Source: Phytophthora sp. 'mugwort' (Eukaryota > Oomycota > Peronosporomycetes > Peronosporales > Peronosporaceae). Taken from it: 64,000 nt of DNA. The notes beneath the pieces are model-generated. The model was not told the origin of the DNA and searched no databases. It saw only the letters and a program-made list of their open reading frames with translations. How positions within the stretch are numbered: the stretch's first letter is position 1; every line of letters starts with the position of its first letter. The position numbers were made by a program, and so were the translations under genes. The DNA lies in assembly GCA_033558025.1 (NCBI GenBank), contig JAUCEF010000005.1:1302001-1366000 (forward strand), written 5' to 3'. Shown here in pieces: positions 1 through 9,621 of this stretch.

Positions 1-3000
1 TCACGAGCTTCACGAAGTTGGGCGTCACGTGTGCGTATCTGTTCCTCTAGCTCTCGTAATTGCGAACGCGCTCCTCCTCCGTCTTTATCTTTTTTAGCAC
101 GTGCACGTTCCAGCTCAAGCGCATCTTGAGCTCCTTGTAGCTCTGATACCAAGTCATCGATCGTCGCATTCGCGGCGCTTTGGATCGTTGTGATTTTGTG
201 TTGCAATTCTTCCGATAATGCTGCACTCTCGTGGCTTTCAGCACGTGCAGCGTCAAGTTCTTGTCGAAGTCGCTCATGCTCTTCGCCTAACTGCTGCGCT
301 TGCGTTCGTGCGTCTCGACGCGCGACTTCCACAGCTCGTAGTGCGTCTTGAGTATCGTCGACAGCTCGTTGAAGCTCCAACTGCAGCGATTGTTTGCTAC
401 GTGTTGTTCGTTCAAGTTCAGCTTCCACACGACGTAGCTCGGCAGTTTGTGACTCTTTTTGTGCTTCCAGCTCGGCAAACTGCGGCGTGAGTGTGGCTCG
501 AAGCTGTTCCACCTCGAATCGAGCTTGAGTCTGAGTCTCCTGTTGAGCTTGCACTGCTGCTGCCATTGCGCTCGTGGCACGTTGTTGAGCTTGTTGAGCT
601 TCAGACAATTGACGTGAGAGTGTATCGCGGTGCTGACGAGAAACGTCGGCGTCCTGGGCACGAGCTTGTTCGAGATGCTCCACTTTGTTCTGCATCTGGG
701 TGAGCATAGCCAGCATCTCGTCTAGTCGATGGGATTTCTCCTCTAGTGTTCGGGTTAATTCCTTCTCGTTGTGTGAGTGCTGAGCCTGCTCCGTATCTTG
801 CGCGAGAGTTAACGCGTCTCTTTCTTCCGTTAAACTCTGCGTGGTTCGTGCCAATTCACTCCGAAGCTCGTCAATCTCTCGGACTTTTGCTTGAACCTCC
901 TCCTGTGCGTGTTGTAGCTGCGTCGCCAGGTGTTCATTGGTTCGTCGTGCGCTGTCTTCCAAGTCAGAATGAGTTTCTTGTAAATCTCCGTGTGTAAGTT
1001 GCAGCTCACGGTACAACCCACGCACTTGTTCCAGTTCAAGCTGCTTGTCATTCACTGCTCGATACTGAGCTTCCAAACTGGCGTTGAGTTGCTCGGCTTC
1101 AGCCAGCAGCTCATGCTTCTCGACTTCAAGCGCTGCGCTGCGAGCACGTTGCGCGTCCAGCACTTTCTGAAGCTGCAGAAGCTGCGACGCACTCATGGAT
1201 CGAGCATGTTCGCGCTCTTGAAGTTCTTGACGAAGTTGCTCGTTCGAGCGACTAAGTTGCGCTTCGTGGCCTCCAGCAACTTGAGAAAGCTGAGCAAGCT
1301 CTTCCGCTAACGTTTTGGCATCCTGTCGCGCAGCTTCGAGTTCCTGCAAAGCGTTGTGCACCTGCGTCTGCAGCTCCTGCTCGCGTGTCTTGTGCTTCTC
1401 ACGATCAATATCGCGTTCTTGCTGTAAACGAAGAAGTTTGAGCTGCAATGGCTCGAAAGCACTCGAAACTTTCGTGAATTGTTTAAGTGCTCGAACCACC
1501 GATGGCAATTGTGCTAACGGGTCTTGATTGCCGTCAGAATTGTCATTATCCTCTTCATTATCGTCTGAGTGCGAGCTCGAGCCTAGTGGAGTCTGCGTAA
1601 TAAGGTCTAAACACTGTCGTGTCAGTCGTTCCGCGGTTTTGTATCGACTCGAGAGCAGCTGAAGTTGAGCATTAGAATCCTCGAGCTGGCTCGTCGTCTC
1701 TCGAAGTTGTTCATTGAGTTCTTGTAGCGTGCCGTTTTCTGCGGATCCCTGTGCTTCCAGTCGAGCGTTGTCAGCTTTAGTTCTCTGCAGCTCAGCGCGC
1801 AGCTCACGGAGTTCGCCTTGCGCCTCACGCACCACAATTTCGGCCTTTTCTCGGAGCTCTAAAGCTTGAACACGCTCCTCGTCCGCCACTTTTTCGCGTT
1901 CCGCGAGTGCTGTTGCATGTTGTTGTTCTATTTGCTCTAACTGAGCTTGGAATTGAGACACTCGAGCGACCAGAAGCGCATTGAGCTCTTCCTTTTGAGC
2001 TCGTTCTTCGTACGCAGTCGCAGTCGCAGCGTCCAGTTGCGTTTTCATTTCGTCCTGTAGCTGGTTACGTTGGGATTCTGCCTGTAGCTGCAGCTCGCGT
2101 TCACGTGCCACAGCGGCTTGTTGCATCCGTGCGAGATCCAGTTGAGACTCTTGAGCTTGTGACTGAAGCTGTAGCTCTCGTTGAGACGCAGCCTCGAGTT
2201 GTTTCGTGGCGTTCCAAAGGTGCTGACCGAGTTCCTGCTTGGCCTGCTCCAATTCCCGCAGCTTGTCGATCTCCATAATGTGTTGCGCCTGGAATTCCTG
2301 AGTTTTAGCTTCGTGGGACTGCTGCATAGCGGCTAACTCAGCCCGAAATTCGTCGCTTTGAGTCTGTAGCTGCTCCTCGTAGCGAGAATGCGTTTTTTGC
2401 AGCTCTGTACGCACCTCATTGAGTGCTTTCTCATAGTTTTCTCGCATCTGCTCGGCACATAGTTGTTGTCGCTGCACTTCATCATTCATCACTGACAGTT
2501 CTTCACGATGGCGTGTTGCGTTCTGTGTAGTCTCCGCTTCCAGAGCTTTAAGCGCTTCCTGAACACGCTCAAGTTCCTCACTGACAACACGTTTGCTGTT
2601 TGTGGTAGCATTGAGCTGCTCTCGAGTCTGAGCGAGTTGTTCGGTGAGCTGCGCCGTCTCCACGAGCTTTTCACGCCATGCCGCGGCTGATCCTTCAGAC
2701 TCTTGCTTCATTTGCTGTAATACCGAGCCAAGCTGCTCCAGCACCTGACCACTTTTCTCTGTTGGTGGAGTCCCCCACGAGCCTCGAGCAGTGCTGGAAC
2801 TGCCCGGTGCAGTCAAAAACTGTTGTTGCTGAAGACCTAATGGGGTCGTGTAGCTGGATGGGTATGCATTAGATCCAAGCGATAAAGTATGCGGACCTGC
2901 TCCTGGGTAGCAGAACGCAGCGAGATTTTGGTGTTGTTGAAGCTGCTGAAGTTGAAGCAACAAGTCTGCACCTCTTACGGGTGGTACAAGTTGTGGCTGA

Positions 3001-3170
3001 GACGGAGGAACTTGCCGGCCGTGGTTATACTCAATATTGCTGTAAGTACCAACTCCTTCTCCATCATTACTAGCACTTGATTTACGTCGTAACTTGGCAG
3101 TCATTGGCGGTGAGCGCTTGTCATTAAGTAGCGCATTTGACGACGGCTTTCGACTGGAGCTCGACTTCAT
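1..3170 (-). CDS. Large coiled-coil protein, partial (C-terminus beyond window edge)
   Basis: One frame stays open from an ATG at 3170-3168 to the left edge, giving at least 1056 residues with no stop seen, so the C-terminus lies outside the window. About the first 170 residues are low-complexity (Ser, Pro and Gln rich, with runs of QQQQ and LQQL). Nearly everything after that is Glu/Gln/Leu/Arg-rich heptad sequence typical of a long parallel coiled coil. It is interrupted near 1525-1580 by an acidic Asp/Asn/Glu linker that may act as a hinge. No catalytic motif is visible. Proteins of this shape are often centrosomal, golgin-like or ciliary scaffolds, but I cannot name a family. The gene is divergent from the PTPDC1-like phosphatase, start to start 258 bases apart. 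Existence as a gene is near certain; function is unknown. Confidence 0.85.
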   Translation of the reverse strand, partial: MKSSSSRKPSSNALLNDKRSPPMTAKLRRKSSASNDGEGVGTYSNIEYNHGRQVPPSQPQLVPPVRGADLLLQLQQLQQHQNLAAFCYPGAGPHTLSLGSNAYPSSYTTPLGLQQQQFLTAPGSSSTARGSWGTPPTEKSGQVLEQLGSVLQQMKQESEGSAAAWREKLVETAQLTEQLAQTREQLNATTNSKRVVSEELERVQEALKALEAETTQNATRHREELSVMNDEVQRQQLCAEQMRENYEKALNEVRTELQKTHSRYEEQLQTQSDEFRAELAAMQQSHEAKTQEFQAQHIMEIDKLRELEQAKQELGQHLWNATKQLEAASQRELQLQSQAQESQLDLARMQQAAVARERELQLQAESQRNQLQDEMKTQLDAATATAYEERAQKEELNALLVARVSQFQAQLEQIEQQHATALAEREKVADEERVQALELREKAEIVVREAQGELRELRAELQRTKADNARLEAQGSAENGTLQELNEQLRETTSQLEDSNAQLQLLSSRYKTAERLTRQCLDLITQTPLGSSSHSDDNEEDNDNSDGNQDPLAQLPSVVRALKQFTKVSSAFEPLQLKLLRLQQERDIDREKHKTREQELQTQVHNALQELEAARQDAKTLAEELAQLSQVAGGHEAQLSRSNEQLRQELQEREHARSMSASQLLQLQKVLDAQRARSAALEVEKHELLAEAEQLNASLEAQYRAVNDKQLELEQVRGLYRELQLTHGDLQETHSDLEDSARRTNEHLATQLQHAQEEVQAKVREIDELRSELARTTQSLTEERDALTLAQDTEQAQHSHNEKELTRTLEEKSHRLDEMLAMLTQMQNKVEHLEQARAQDADVSRQHRDTLSRQLSEAQQAQQRATSAMAAAVQAQQETQTQARFEVEQLRATLTPQFAELEAQKESQTAELRRVEAELERTTRSKQSLQLELQRAVDDTQDALRAVEVARRDARTQAQQLGEEHERLRQELDAARAESHESAALSEELQHKITTIQSAANATIDDLVSELQGAQDALELERARAKKDKDGGGARSQLRELEEQIRTRDAQLREAR

Positions 3171-3428
3171 TGATAAATAAACACTCTTCGATAGCGCTTA
3201 AGAGGTTAGATGCTCTCTATAGTGTGAGATTTTCAAAGCTTTCTAGCAGCCACTATTAATTGTGTCGTGGCCGTTGAAGACACATGGCTACATGTTCTAC
3301 ATATGGGTATTGTAGCCATCTTCTATATTTGTAGGTGTCGACTCAACTCCATTTAGCCATCGCAACTTGTTGCACTTAAGTAAAAATCGAGGACAAAAGT
3401 CTTTAAGTTCCGCACTTTTATCGCCTTG
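3171..3428. promoter_or_regulatory. Divergent intergenic region between coiled-coil gene and PTPDC1-like gene
   Basis: These 258 bases separate two start codons facing away from each other, so both promoters and 5' UTRs must fit here or overlap. I see no convincing TATA box, and no clear oomycete initiator could be picked by eye. Shared regulation is an inference from geometry only. Confidence 0.5.
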
Positions 3429-5857
3429 ATGGGGTCGCCCGTGAAAGCTCGTGAATGGGAGAAGAGTCTGAAAGTCAAGTGTCGACTCTGTGGTGGTGCA
3501 AGGTGCAAGCGATGCAGTGAAAGTGCTGCATTGGCGAAACAGGACTCGCCGGTGAGAGGATTACACGCTGACTGGGTCGCCGATTGCGCATTGGCCATGA
3601 TGCGGCCGTCTTCACGACTCATGAACGAATACAAAATCGCCGAGCAGTTCCACAAGTGCGTCAACTCACGTCACGACTTGAAGCTGGAGTGATCACGAGG
3701 CTGACCAACTGTTTTTAATTTTTTTGTGTTACTTCTTGTAGACTCAACATCACGGCTGTGTTCAATTTGACACTTCCAGGAGAGCATCCATACTGCGGTG
3801 ACGGCCTTGGAGTTAGTGGCTTCCCGTATGACCCAGAGACAGATCTTATGGCTGAAAAGAGTACGAGTCCTTGTCGTGATGAGTGTATACCTTCCTTTAA
3901 GACCTCCATCGCTAAACCTGCGACGCTTATGTTTTAAACAGTCCGATTCTACAATTTTGGCTGGGAAGACATGACGACGCCGACGTTGTCCTTTATGATG
4001 GATATTGTCAAGGTCATCGCTTCTGTCTTGCTGACTGGCCATAATCGAGTCGCTGTGCATTGTCATGCTGGCTATGGACGTACAGGCATTACTATTGCTT
4101 GCGCACTCATCTTCCTGCACAACATCCCACCAGAGCTAGCCATTCGGCTCGTTCGTCGAGACCGCCCTGGATCGGTACAAACGGCAGGACAAACCCAATT
4201 TGTGCATGATTTCCATGCATATCTCAATGCCGCTCGCGTTGTGTTCGCCTTGCCGAAGATCCATGACCGATTTACGCTTGCAGAGACTGTAGAGCATCAG
4301 AATCGCCGCCTACATGGTGAGAATGCGACCAATTCCAATCTGCCACGTCTGCTTGACTTCCTCTGCGCTGAGGTTGAAAGTGCAGTCGCAGCATCCACCG
4401 ACGCTGTGACGGTAGCTTTGGCTTTTGCCAATCATTTGTGTGTGCGCCAGCACGAGGCTTGGCCCCGCACGAGCGAATGCACGAAAGAAGTCAATAATGC
4501 GACACCTTTGGCGACGGCCGAGTTACTAGATCGACATCGGCAGTTCATCGGAGGAGCGGTGGATGAGTCGCTTATAGACAGTACCAGCCTCTCATTTGAC
4601 GCGATTGAAGCTCCTGAGCCTGTGACTCGAGAGCAGCTCTGTCCAATCAAGATCAGCTTCAACGTTGGTGACTGGAACTGGGAAAAAGCCTCAGCGCTGT
4701 GTCCAAATGCCTCAATTCACGCCATTTTGCTGCTCGACTGGCTCGAGCACCTCCGTGAGCCGTTGCTTAGCAGCCAGCTCGTCGATAAATTGCTGCGCTT
4801 TTCTCCAGTGCCACATCTTAAGCTCCCTTCTTCTCCAAAAACGACAGCTTATGGAAATCCTGTTATGATGCATCAAGCTCGAAGCGAAAGTGACACTCAC
4901 TTGAACTCCAGCAGCGCAACCATCAGCAATTACCAGTTTCAAGAGCTCCACCAATTACCAGCATATGCGATGAGATCTCTGGACCGGGTATTGTCGTGTT
5001 TGCGTGTTCTCGAGGTTAAACTCGACCAATTCGCGACGGGAAATGTGCTGTTTGACGCTGTTTGTGTGCGCACTGCCGTGGCATTATTCCATCTCTCTGC
5101 CACAAGCTGCTCGACATCATCACTGCGACGTCATGCCGATTGTATCGCGCTGCTGATCGACAAGTGGCATGCGCCTAAACGTCTCGAGCTTAACTTGGAA
5201 TCACTTCAGAAGCTCTGCGTTCATCGACCTCCCTCCTACCGTCTTACTCAATCGGCTAGCACCATCAGCTACAGCTCCGAGATCGAAGAAAGCGCGTCCA
5301 CTTACGATACCGACACTGCGCATTCACCAACCCGCTCGTCATTATCTCCGACGTCATCACCCACACGAACGCCGCGTGAACCGAATGGTAATTTACCAGG
5401 CACCTTAAGCGAAGATATCGCAGAGTCCTCGTGGCAGCTACAGCCTAAATCGACTGAATCGCCTGGTGCGTTCTCACTACCGCACCCTCCCAAATCTCAA
5501 GGTGAAGCACACGCAAGACCAAGCAATGTTTCTTGTGTAGCCATCACCACAACATCTCCACGAAGGTCGCCACGGTCCTCGTCTCCAATCAAAATCGAGC
5601 CTCTCCCTACTAGCATCAGTCGCCTAGACGAGGAAGACAAGCCACTTTCTTCACCGCCTTCTTCCTCACCCAAGAAGATTGATCTGAGTCCTTTGACTCT
5701 GCTCCCAGAAAAGGAATCTGAGTTGAGCGATGACAGCTTAGCTGTGACTCCCTCCTCGGAGCTCCCAAGTAGCAGTCTTCATCTAAATCCACCCGCACTT
5801 CCAAGTGTACGTGACGGAGGACGCTATAGCAGAAGAGCAGGGAATTCAGTGAAATAG
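3429..5857 (+). CDS. PTPDC1-like cysteine-based protein phosphatase
   Basis: Three exons are proposed: 3429-3655, 3742-3860 and 3942-5857 (introns 86 and 81 bases, donors GTGCGT and GTACGA), giving 753 residues. The splices join WVADCALAMMRPSSRLM, LPGEHPYCG and RFYNFGWED in the order found in animal PTPDC1 proteins. The P-loop is HCHAGYGRTG with nucleophile Cys156. Asp125 in GWED is the likely general acid, and RRDRPGSVQT follows as in PTPDC1. The N-terminus has a Cys-rich CRLCGGARCKRC segment. About residues 440-753 are Ser/Pro-rich and probably disordered. Family knowledge places PTPDC1 at centrosomes and cilia of animal cells, so a role in zoospore flagella is plausible but inferred. The first ATG of the open frame is used as the start. 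Confidence is high for the family and moderate for exact exon edges. Confidence 0.88.
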
Positions 5858-5956
5858 CGCTCTTCGTACTAATGATTACGTATACCACAAAGACACAACA
5901 GTACATGTATAAGAAATATATATACCTGGTTAGGTAGTTCCCTTCATACACTTACT

Positions 5957-7315
5957 TTAGGCTACAACCTCAGTTTTAAGTGTAAGCACTTTAACATGCG
6001 CGCCAATTGCCACCTGTAGCGATACGTGATCTCCTTCCTTCATCTCCAGAATCATATTGGACCCGAAGTATCCTTCAAACTTGTTGCCATCGGTGAAGCC
6101 CAAAAGTGCGCCATTGCGTTCTCGCACAATGGCACGAGAAGGCTCACGCTCAGGATGGACTTGACCTGTTGCCTGGTCCACGCTGGGCATACCACAACGC
6201 GAGCAAGGCCGCACGTTGCGGAAATGCGTCCCGCCAATTGTGATGCAGTTCCAGTGCTCGTCCGCGAATGCCGGACTTCCTCGGAGCACAATGCTAGAGA
6301 CAACAAGGACAAACGATTAGTTCCATCTGCACAACTACAAAGGAAGCACGAGACATTGCACGCACTTGGGGCGGAATCGATTCATGGGCACGGGCGAGTT
6401 GAGCGTCGTATTGAATTCCTCGAGCGATTCCTCCAGCGCCAGGAGGAACGGGAACGCATCGGCAAAGTTTGTCGCGTGTCCGGGGGCGTATTTTGGCTTA
6501 GTGTGACGCGTGTATCCGTCTCTGACCCGGGTAAGGCGGAAGCTGCACTTTTCTTCCCCCATGAACGCATCCAGCCACTTTGCCGCCGCGTCTCCCTGGT
6601 CAATCGCCTCCACCTTGTCCTTCCAAATGCTCACTACTCTTAGTTGTCCCTCTCCAGTGTGTAGCACAGGCACCTCCAGATCCGGCATCCCCTTGGCCGT
6701 GAGTACCAGACTCGTGGCTTCCGCGTCCATACCAGGTAGTACTTTTGGATGGATCAACGCCATCTTGGGATATCTTCTCTGCGTCAAGAACTTGTCCCTT
6801 TCTCCGTCAATGATGACCCATTCTCGGTCGTGTAGCAGTCCTTTTGGCGCCAATTGGGCCTCCGTCAAGGCAATACCAGCGCAAGACTTGACGGGGTACA
6901 CAAAGAGCCCTGAAACTTGTGGGAATTGCAGCTCCGACGACTTTAACGTCACGGTCTCGGCGCTCGAGAGCTTCACGTCGTAGGTGTCGCAATGTGCATC
7001 ATAACTCACCACCAAACCGGTTTTTAGACCGTTAAGAGGTTGTTTTAGTGCCACCGCGGCGTCATATGGCATCACGTTCTTGCGCTGCTCTGCCAGTCGC
7101 TCTCGAGCCTCGTCTCGCTGTAGGACGCAGGCACCATAAGCTGTTGAAGTATTCGAGTGGGACCAAGAAAGCTTCTTCTTGACTGCGACTGCTATGACGA
7201 GAAGCGCAATTGAAGTGGCAATCAGTGCAGCGTACGGGACCGTCGCGGAAAAGGTCGGGGCCGCAGTACACACTGTGGGGAGCAGTAGAGCCACAGCGAA
7301 TGAGCTCGAGGACAT
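5957..7315 (-). CDS. MARC-like MOSC-domain molybdenum cofactor protein
   Basis: Two exons, 7315-6366 and 6293-5957 (intron 72 bases), give 428 residues. Splicing restores MNRFRPNIVLRG, the conserved junction of mitochondrial amidoxime-reducing component proteins. A membrane anchor spans about residues 28-45, followed by KKK. The MOSC N-terminal barrel begins near residue 135 with GLFVYPVKSCAGI, and the MOSC domain ends with FRNVRPCSRC, which holds the conserved cysteines near the Mo site. Members reduce N-hydroxylated substrates using electrons from cytochrome b5 on the outer mitochondrial membrane. Membrane location here is inferred from the anchor. Residues 51-134 form an extra charged segment with a small beta-rich stretch not typical of animal MARC. 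The ATG at 7315 is chosen because the frame has no earlier ATG. The gene is divergent from the SDE2-like gene, 142 bases away. Confidence 0.87.
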
Positions 7316-7457
7316 TTTGGCCACAGATATCCACAATACGCATACATTTCCCTACTTAACAGTAGACAACATGTATACATATGTATACATTACCACATAT
7401 TCCCTGTCACTGAAGTGAATTTGATCTACCGGTAGTGTTCGATCCCCTCCATCGATC
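7316..7457. promoter_or_regulatory. Short divergent promoter between MARC-like and SDE2-like genes
   Basis: Only 142 bases lie between the two start codons. The interval contains a perfect 20-bp palindrome at 7371-7390. A TCACTTC sequence on the minus strand near 7411-7419 resembles the oomycete initiator consensus, but it is short enough to occur by chance. Confidence 0.5.
7371..7390. repeat. Perfect 20-bp palindrome (ATGTATACAT twice)
   Basis: Two head-to-tail copies of the self-complementary decamer ATGTATACAT make a perfect 20-bp dyad in the middle of a 142-bp divergent promoter. It could be a dimeric transcription factor site or a simple AT-rich repeat. Confidence 0.7.
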
Positions 7458-9437
7458 ATGGCGACGGACGAGCTGCAGTTCCTCGTGCACTTCAACCGCA
7501 CGCTTTGCGTCTCCTTGTCCTCCGGTGCGGACACTTTCTCGCGCATCGCATCCTTCGTCCAGCAGTACGAAGGTGTGCCCTCGTCGCTCCTGGACCTCTA
7601 CGTGGACGGCCGCAAGCTCGACGAATCCAGCCATGTGCCGTCCTTCCCAAGCATCATCCGCGCCCGACTGCGCGGCGGTCTGCGCGGCGGCAAAGGCGGA
7701 TTCGGCGCTATGCTGCGCAGCATGGGCAAGGCGTCGGGCGCCAGGGCCACGACGGACTTCGGCGCGTGCCGAGACCTGCACGGCCGTCGGCTGCGCCACG
7801 TGAACCAGGAGGTGGCGATGCACAAGTGGCGTCAGGACGGAGAGTCCCGCGCCAAGAGGGACAAGAGCGGGGTCGAGGAAAGGGAAGTCCTCGATGAAGA
7901 AACGCCCAGCGGCATCCCCGGCTGGTACCTGGCCACGCCGTCGTGGGCGGAGGGCGTCAAGAAATCGTACATGAAGCGACGACGCAATACGATGCTGTGC
8001 AAGAGCTGGCAGAAGGCCAGAGAGGGAGGACACACACCTCCACTAGGAGCACCACGCTGGTGGGGCTGTCCACGTGGACGAAACTGTGACTTTGCTCATG
8101 GGGAAGAGGAGCTGCGAGGCGACGGGCTTACGGAGTTGAAGCGAGCGAAAAAGGAGGAGGCACAACGAGCCAAGCAGCAGGAACTACAGGACTACATCGA
8201 TTTTGAACAGGACATGCCAGATGACGTCCTGGACGCAATTAAGAGCGGATTGCGTCGGCGGAAGAAGAAATCCAACGCCAGGATTGAGCTGCAGGAACAG
8301 GACGCACGGGTGCTACCGCCCGATGCGACCACGCACATCAGTGTGCGCTCAGCGCAGCACCTGCCGCCAGTTGTGGAGCAATGGTTTAAGCTGCTTAGAG
8401 AAGACGGTGGAGAGGACGCAACTGGCAGTGTGATGACGACTTTCAAGCATGGACTATGTGAGTTACGTGGGCGAGGCAACTTTGGCACGGCGGCGGCGCG
8501 ACACTGCTGCGCCTTGACGAAGGGCAAATGGTACTATGAGGTACGCCTAGTGACCGCTGGCGTCGTGCAGATTGGCTGGGCAGACTCGACATTCGAGGCG
8601 AACTCTGAAATGGGAGATGGCGTAGGTGACCACGAGCGTTCGTGGGCTTACGATGGTGCTCGACAAGTCAAGTGGAACGGTGGGAAGGACGAGGAATACG
8701 CGACGGATGATTCGTGGAGCAAGAACGACGTCATTGGTTGCTTGTTGGACCTGGATGAAGGCACCATTTCGTTCGCTCGGAATGGTGTTGATCTCGGTGT
8801 CGCATACCGCAATGTCAAGCACACGTCGAGCGACCGGGGCTTCTTCCCGGCTATCAGTGTTGAACAAACGGAGATCTTGCTAGTGAATATTGGTTCCCAA
8901 CCCTTCTTGTTCGAGGCTCCTGGATTCGAACCCATCATTGACGCTCTGGAAGCTGAAGTTGCGGATGAATTGGCTATTGATGCTACGACCAGCAGTAAGA
9001 TGTGCGCGGCTGCCGATGTTCCAGCTTCGGAGAAGTCTAGCCCAGTACTTACGGATTCCCCTAAGATACAGAGCAAAGCGAGCGTATTAAAGGCAAAAAC
9101 GGACAATGCCATGGAGCCCGCGAAGAAGGTAGCTCCCTTGGAGCCTCCTATTGACTTGATGAAGTTTGAGAGCGTCGAGTTACTTGAAGCGCTAGGATTG
9201 GAGCGATTGAAGCTGGAGTTGGGTCGTCGTGGCTTAAAGTGCGGGTACGTCACTGATGGCATTGAAACATATCGTGGACTCAATGAAGCTAATTTGTATC
9301 CTTGTTTGGTGTGCACTTACAGCGGTAACTTGACGGAGCGTGCTGCTCGACTGCTTAGTGTTCGAGGAAAGGCCTGGGAGGACATTGACATCAAACTCAA
9401 AGCCAAGAAAAAGAATCCGTCGGCACCACGTTGCTAG
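7458..9437 (+). CDS. SDE2-like protein with ubiquitin-like, CCCH zinc finger, SPRY and SAP-like domains
   Basis: Two exons, 7458-9244 and 9323-9437, give 633 residues; the 78-base intron also reads through in frame (659 residues). Residues 1-78 form a ubiquitin-like fold ending in the diGly site RGG-KGGFG, where SDE2 proteins are cleaved. [15 protein letters not shown] (about 102-116) is the SDE2 signature. A CCCH finger uses Cys181, Cys204, Cys210 and His214. A SPRY domain occupies about 350-480 ([28 protein letters not shown]). The C-terminus, once spliced, reads [14 protein letters not shown], the SAP-like end of SDE2. SDE2 works in splicing of selected introns, telomere silencing and replication-fork protection after diGly processing releases a Lys-started fragment. 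The central CCCH-SPRY insertion is absent from the yeast and human proteins as I know them. The start is the first ATG and fits the Ubl N-terminus. Confidence 0.88.
   Translation: MATDELQFLVHFNRTLCVSLSSGADTFSRIASFVQQYEGVPSSLLDLYVDGRKLDESSHVPSFPSIIRARLRGGLRGGKGGFGAMLRSMGKASGARATTDFGACRDLHGRRLRHVNQEVAMHKWRQDGESRAKRDKSGVEEREVLDEETPSGIPGWYLATPSWAEGVKKSYMKRRRNTMLCKSWQKAREGGHTPPLGAPRWWGCPRGRNCDFAHGEEELRGDGLTELKRAKKEEAQRAKQQELQDYIDFEQDMPDDVLDAIKSGLRRRKKKSNARIELQEQDARVLPPDATTHISVRSAQHLPPVVEQWFKLLREDGGEDATGSVMTTFKHGLCELRGRGNFGTAAARHCCALTKGKWYYEVRLVTAGVVQIGWADSTFEANSEMGDGVGDHERSWAYDGARQVKWNGGKDEEYATDDSWSKNDVIGCLLDLDEGTISFARNGVDLGVAYRNVKHTSSDRGFFPAISVEQTEILLVNIGSQPFLFEAPGFEPIIDALEAEVADELAIDATTSSKMCAAADVPASEKSSPVLTDSPKIQSKASVLKAKTDNAMEPAKKVAPLEPPIDLMKFESVELLEALGLERLKLELGRRGLKCGYVTDGIETYRGLNEANLYPCLVCTYSGNLTERAARLLSVRGKAWEDIDIKLKAKKKNPSAPRC
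9245..9322 (+). other. In-frame 78-base intron in the SDE2-like gene
   Basis: The donor GTACGT and acceptor CACTTACAG flank 78 bases, a multiple of three with no in-frame stop. Removal restores the conserved [13 protein letters not shown] sequence; retention adds 26 residues inside the SAP-like domain. Spliced and retained products would therefore both be full-length proteins. Confidence 0.8.
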
Positions 9438-9621
9438 CTCGAGGCCTGCAACGCAATGTACTCTTTTTTTCCCCTTGAGCCAGTTTAACACCAGAAACGT
9501 ACGAAACATGCAAAAGGAAAAAAATGCAAAAAGTATAAAAAACATGCAGCATATGCAAATATGCAAAATTGAGCTACTACTGTACGGAGTAAAGCTAGAT
9601 GTAGGAAAATGCAACACAAAG

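Noticed and set aside
47..3080. Many short open frames on both strands within the coiled-coil gene
   Set aside because: They are shadows of one long uninterrupted coding frame with strong Glu/Gln/Leu heptad composition.
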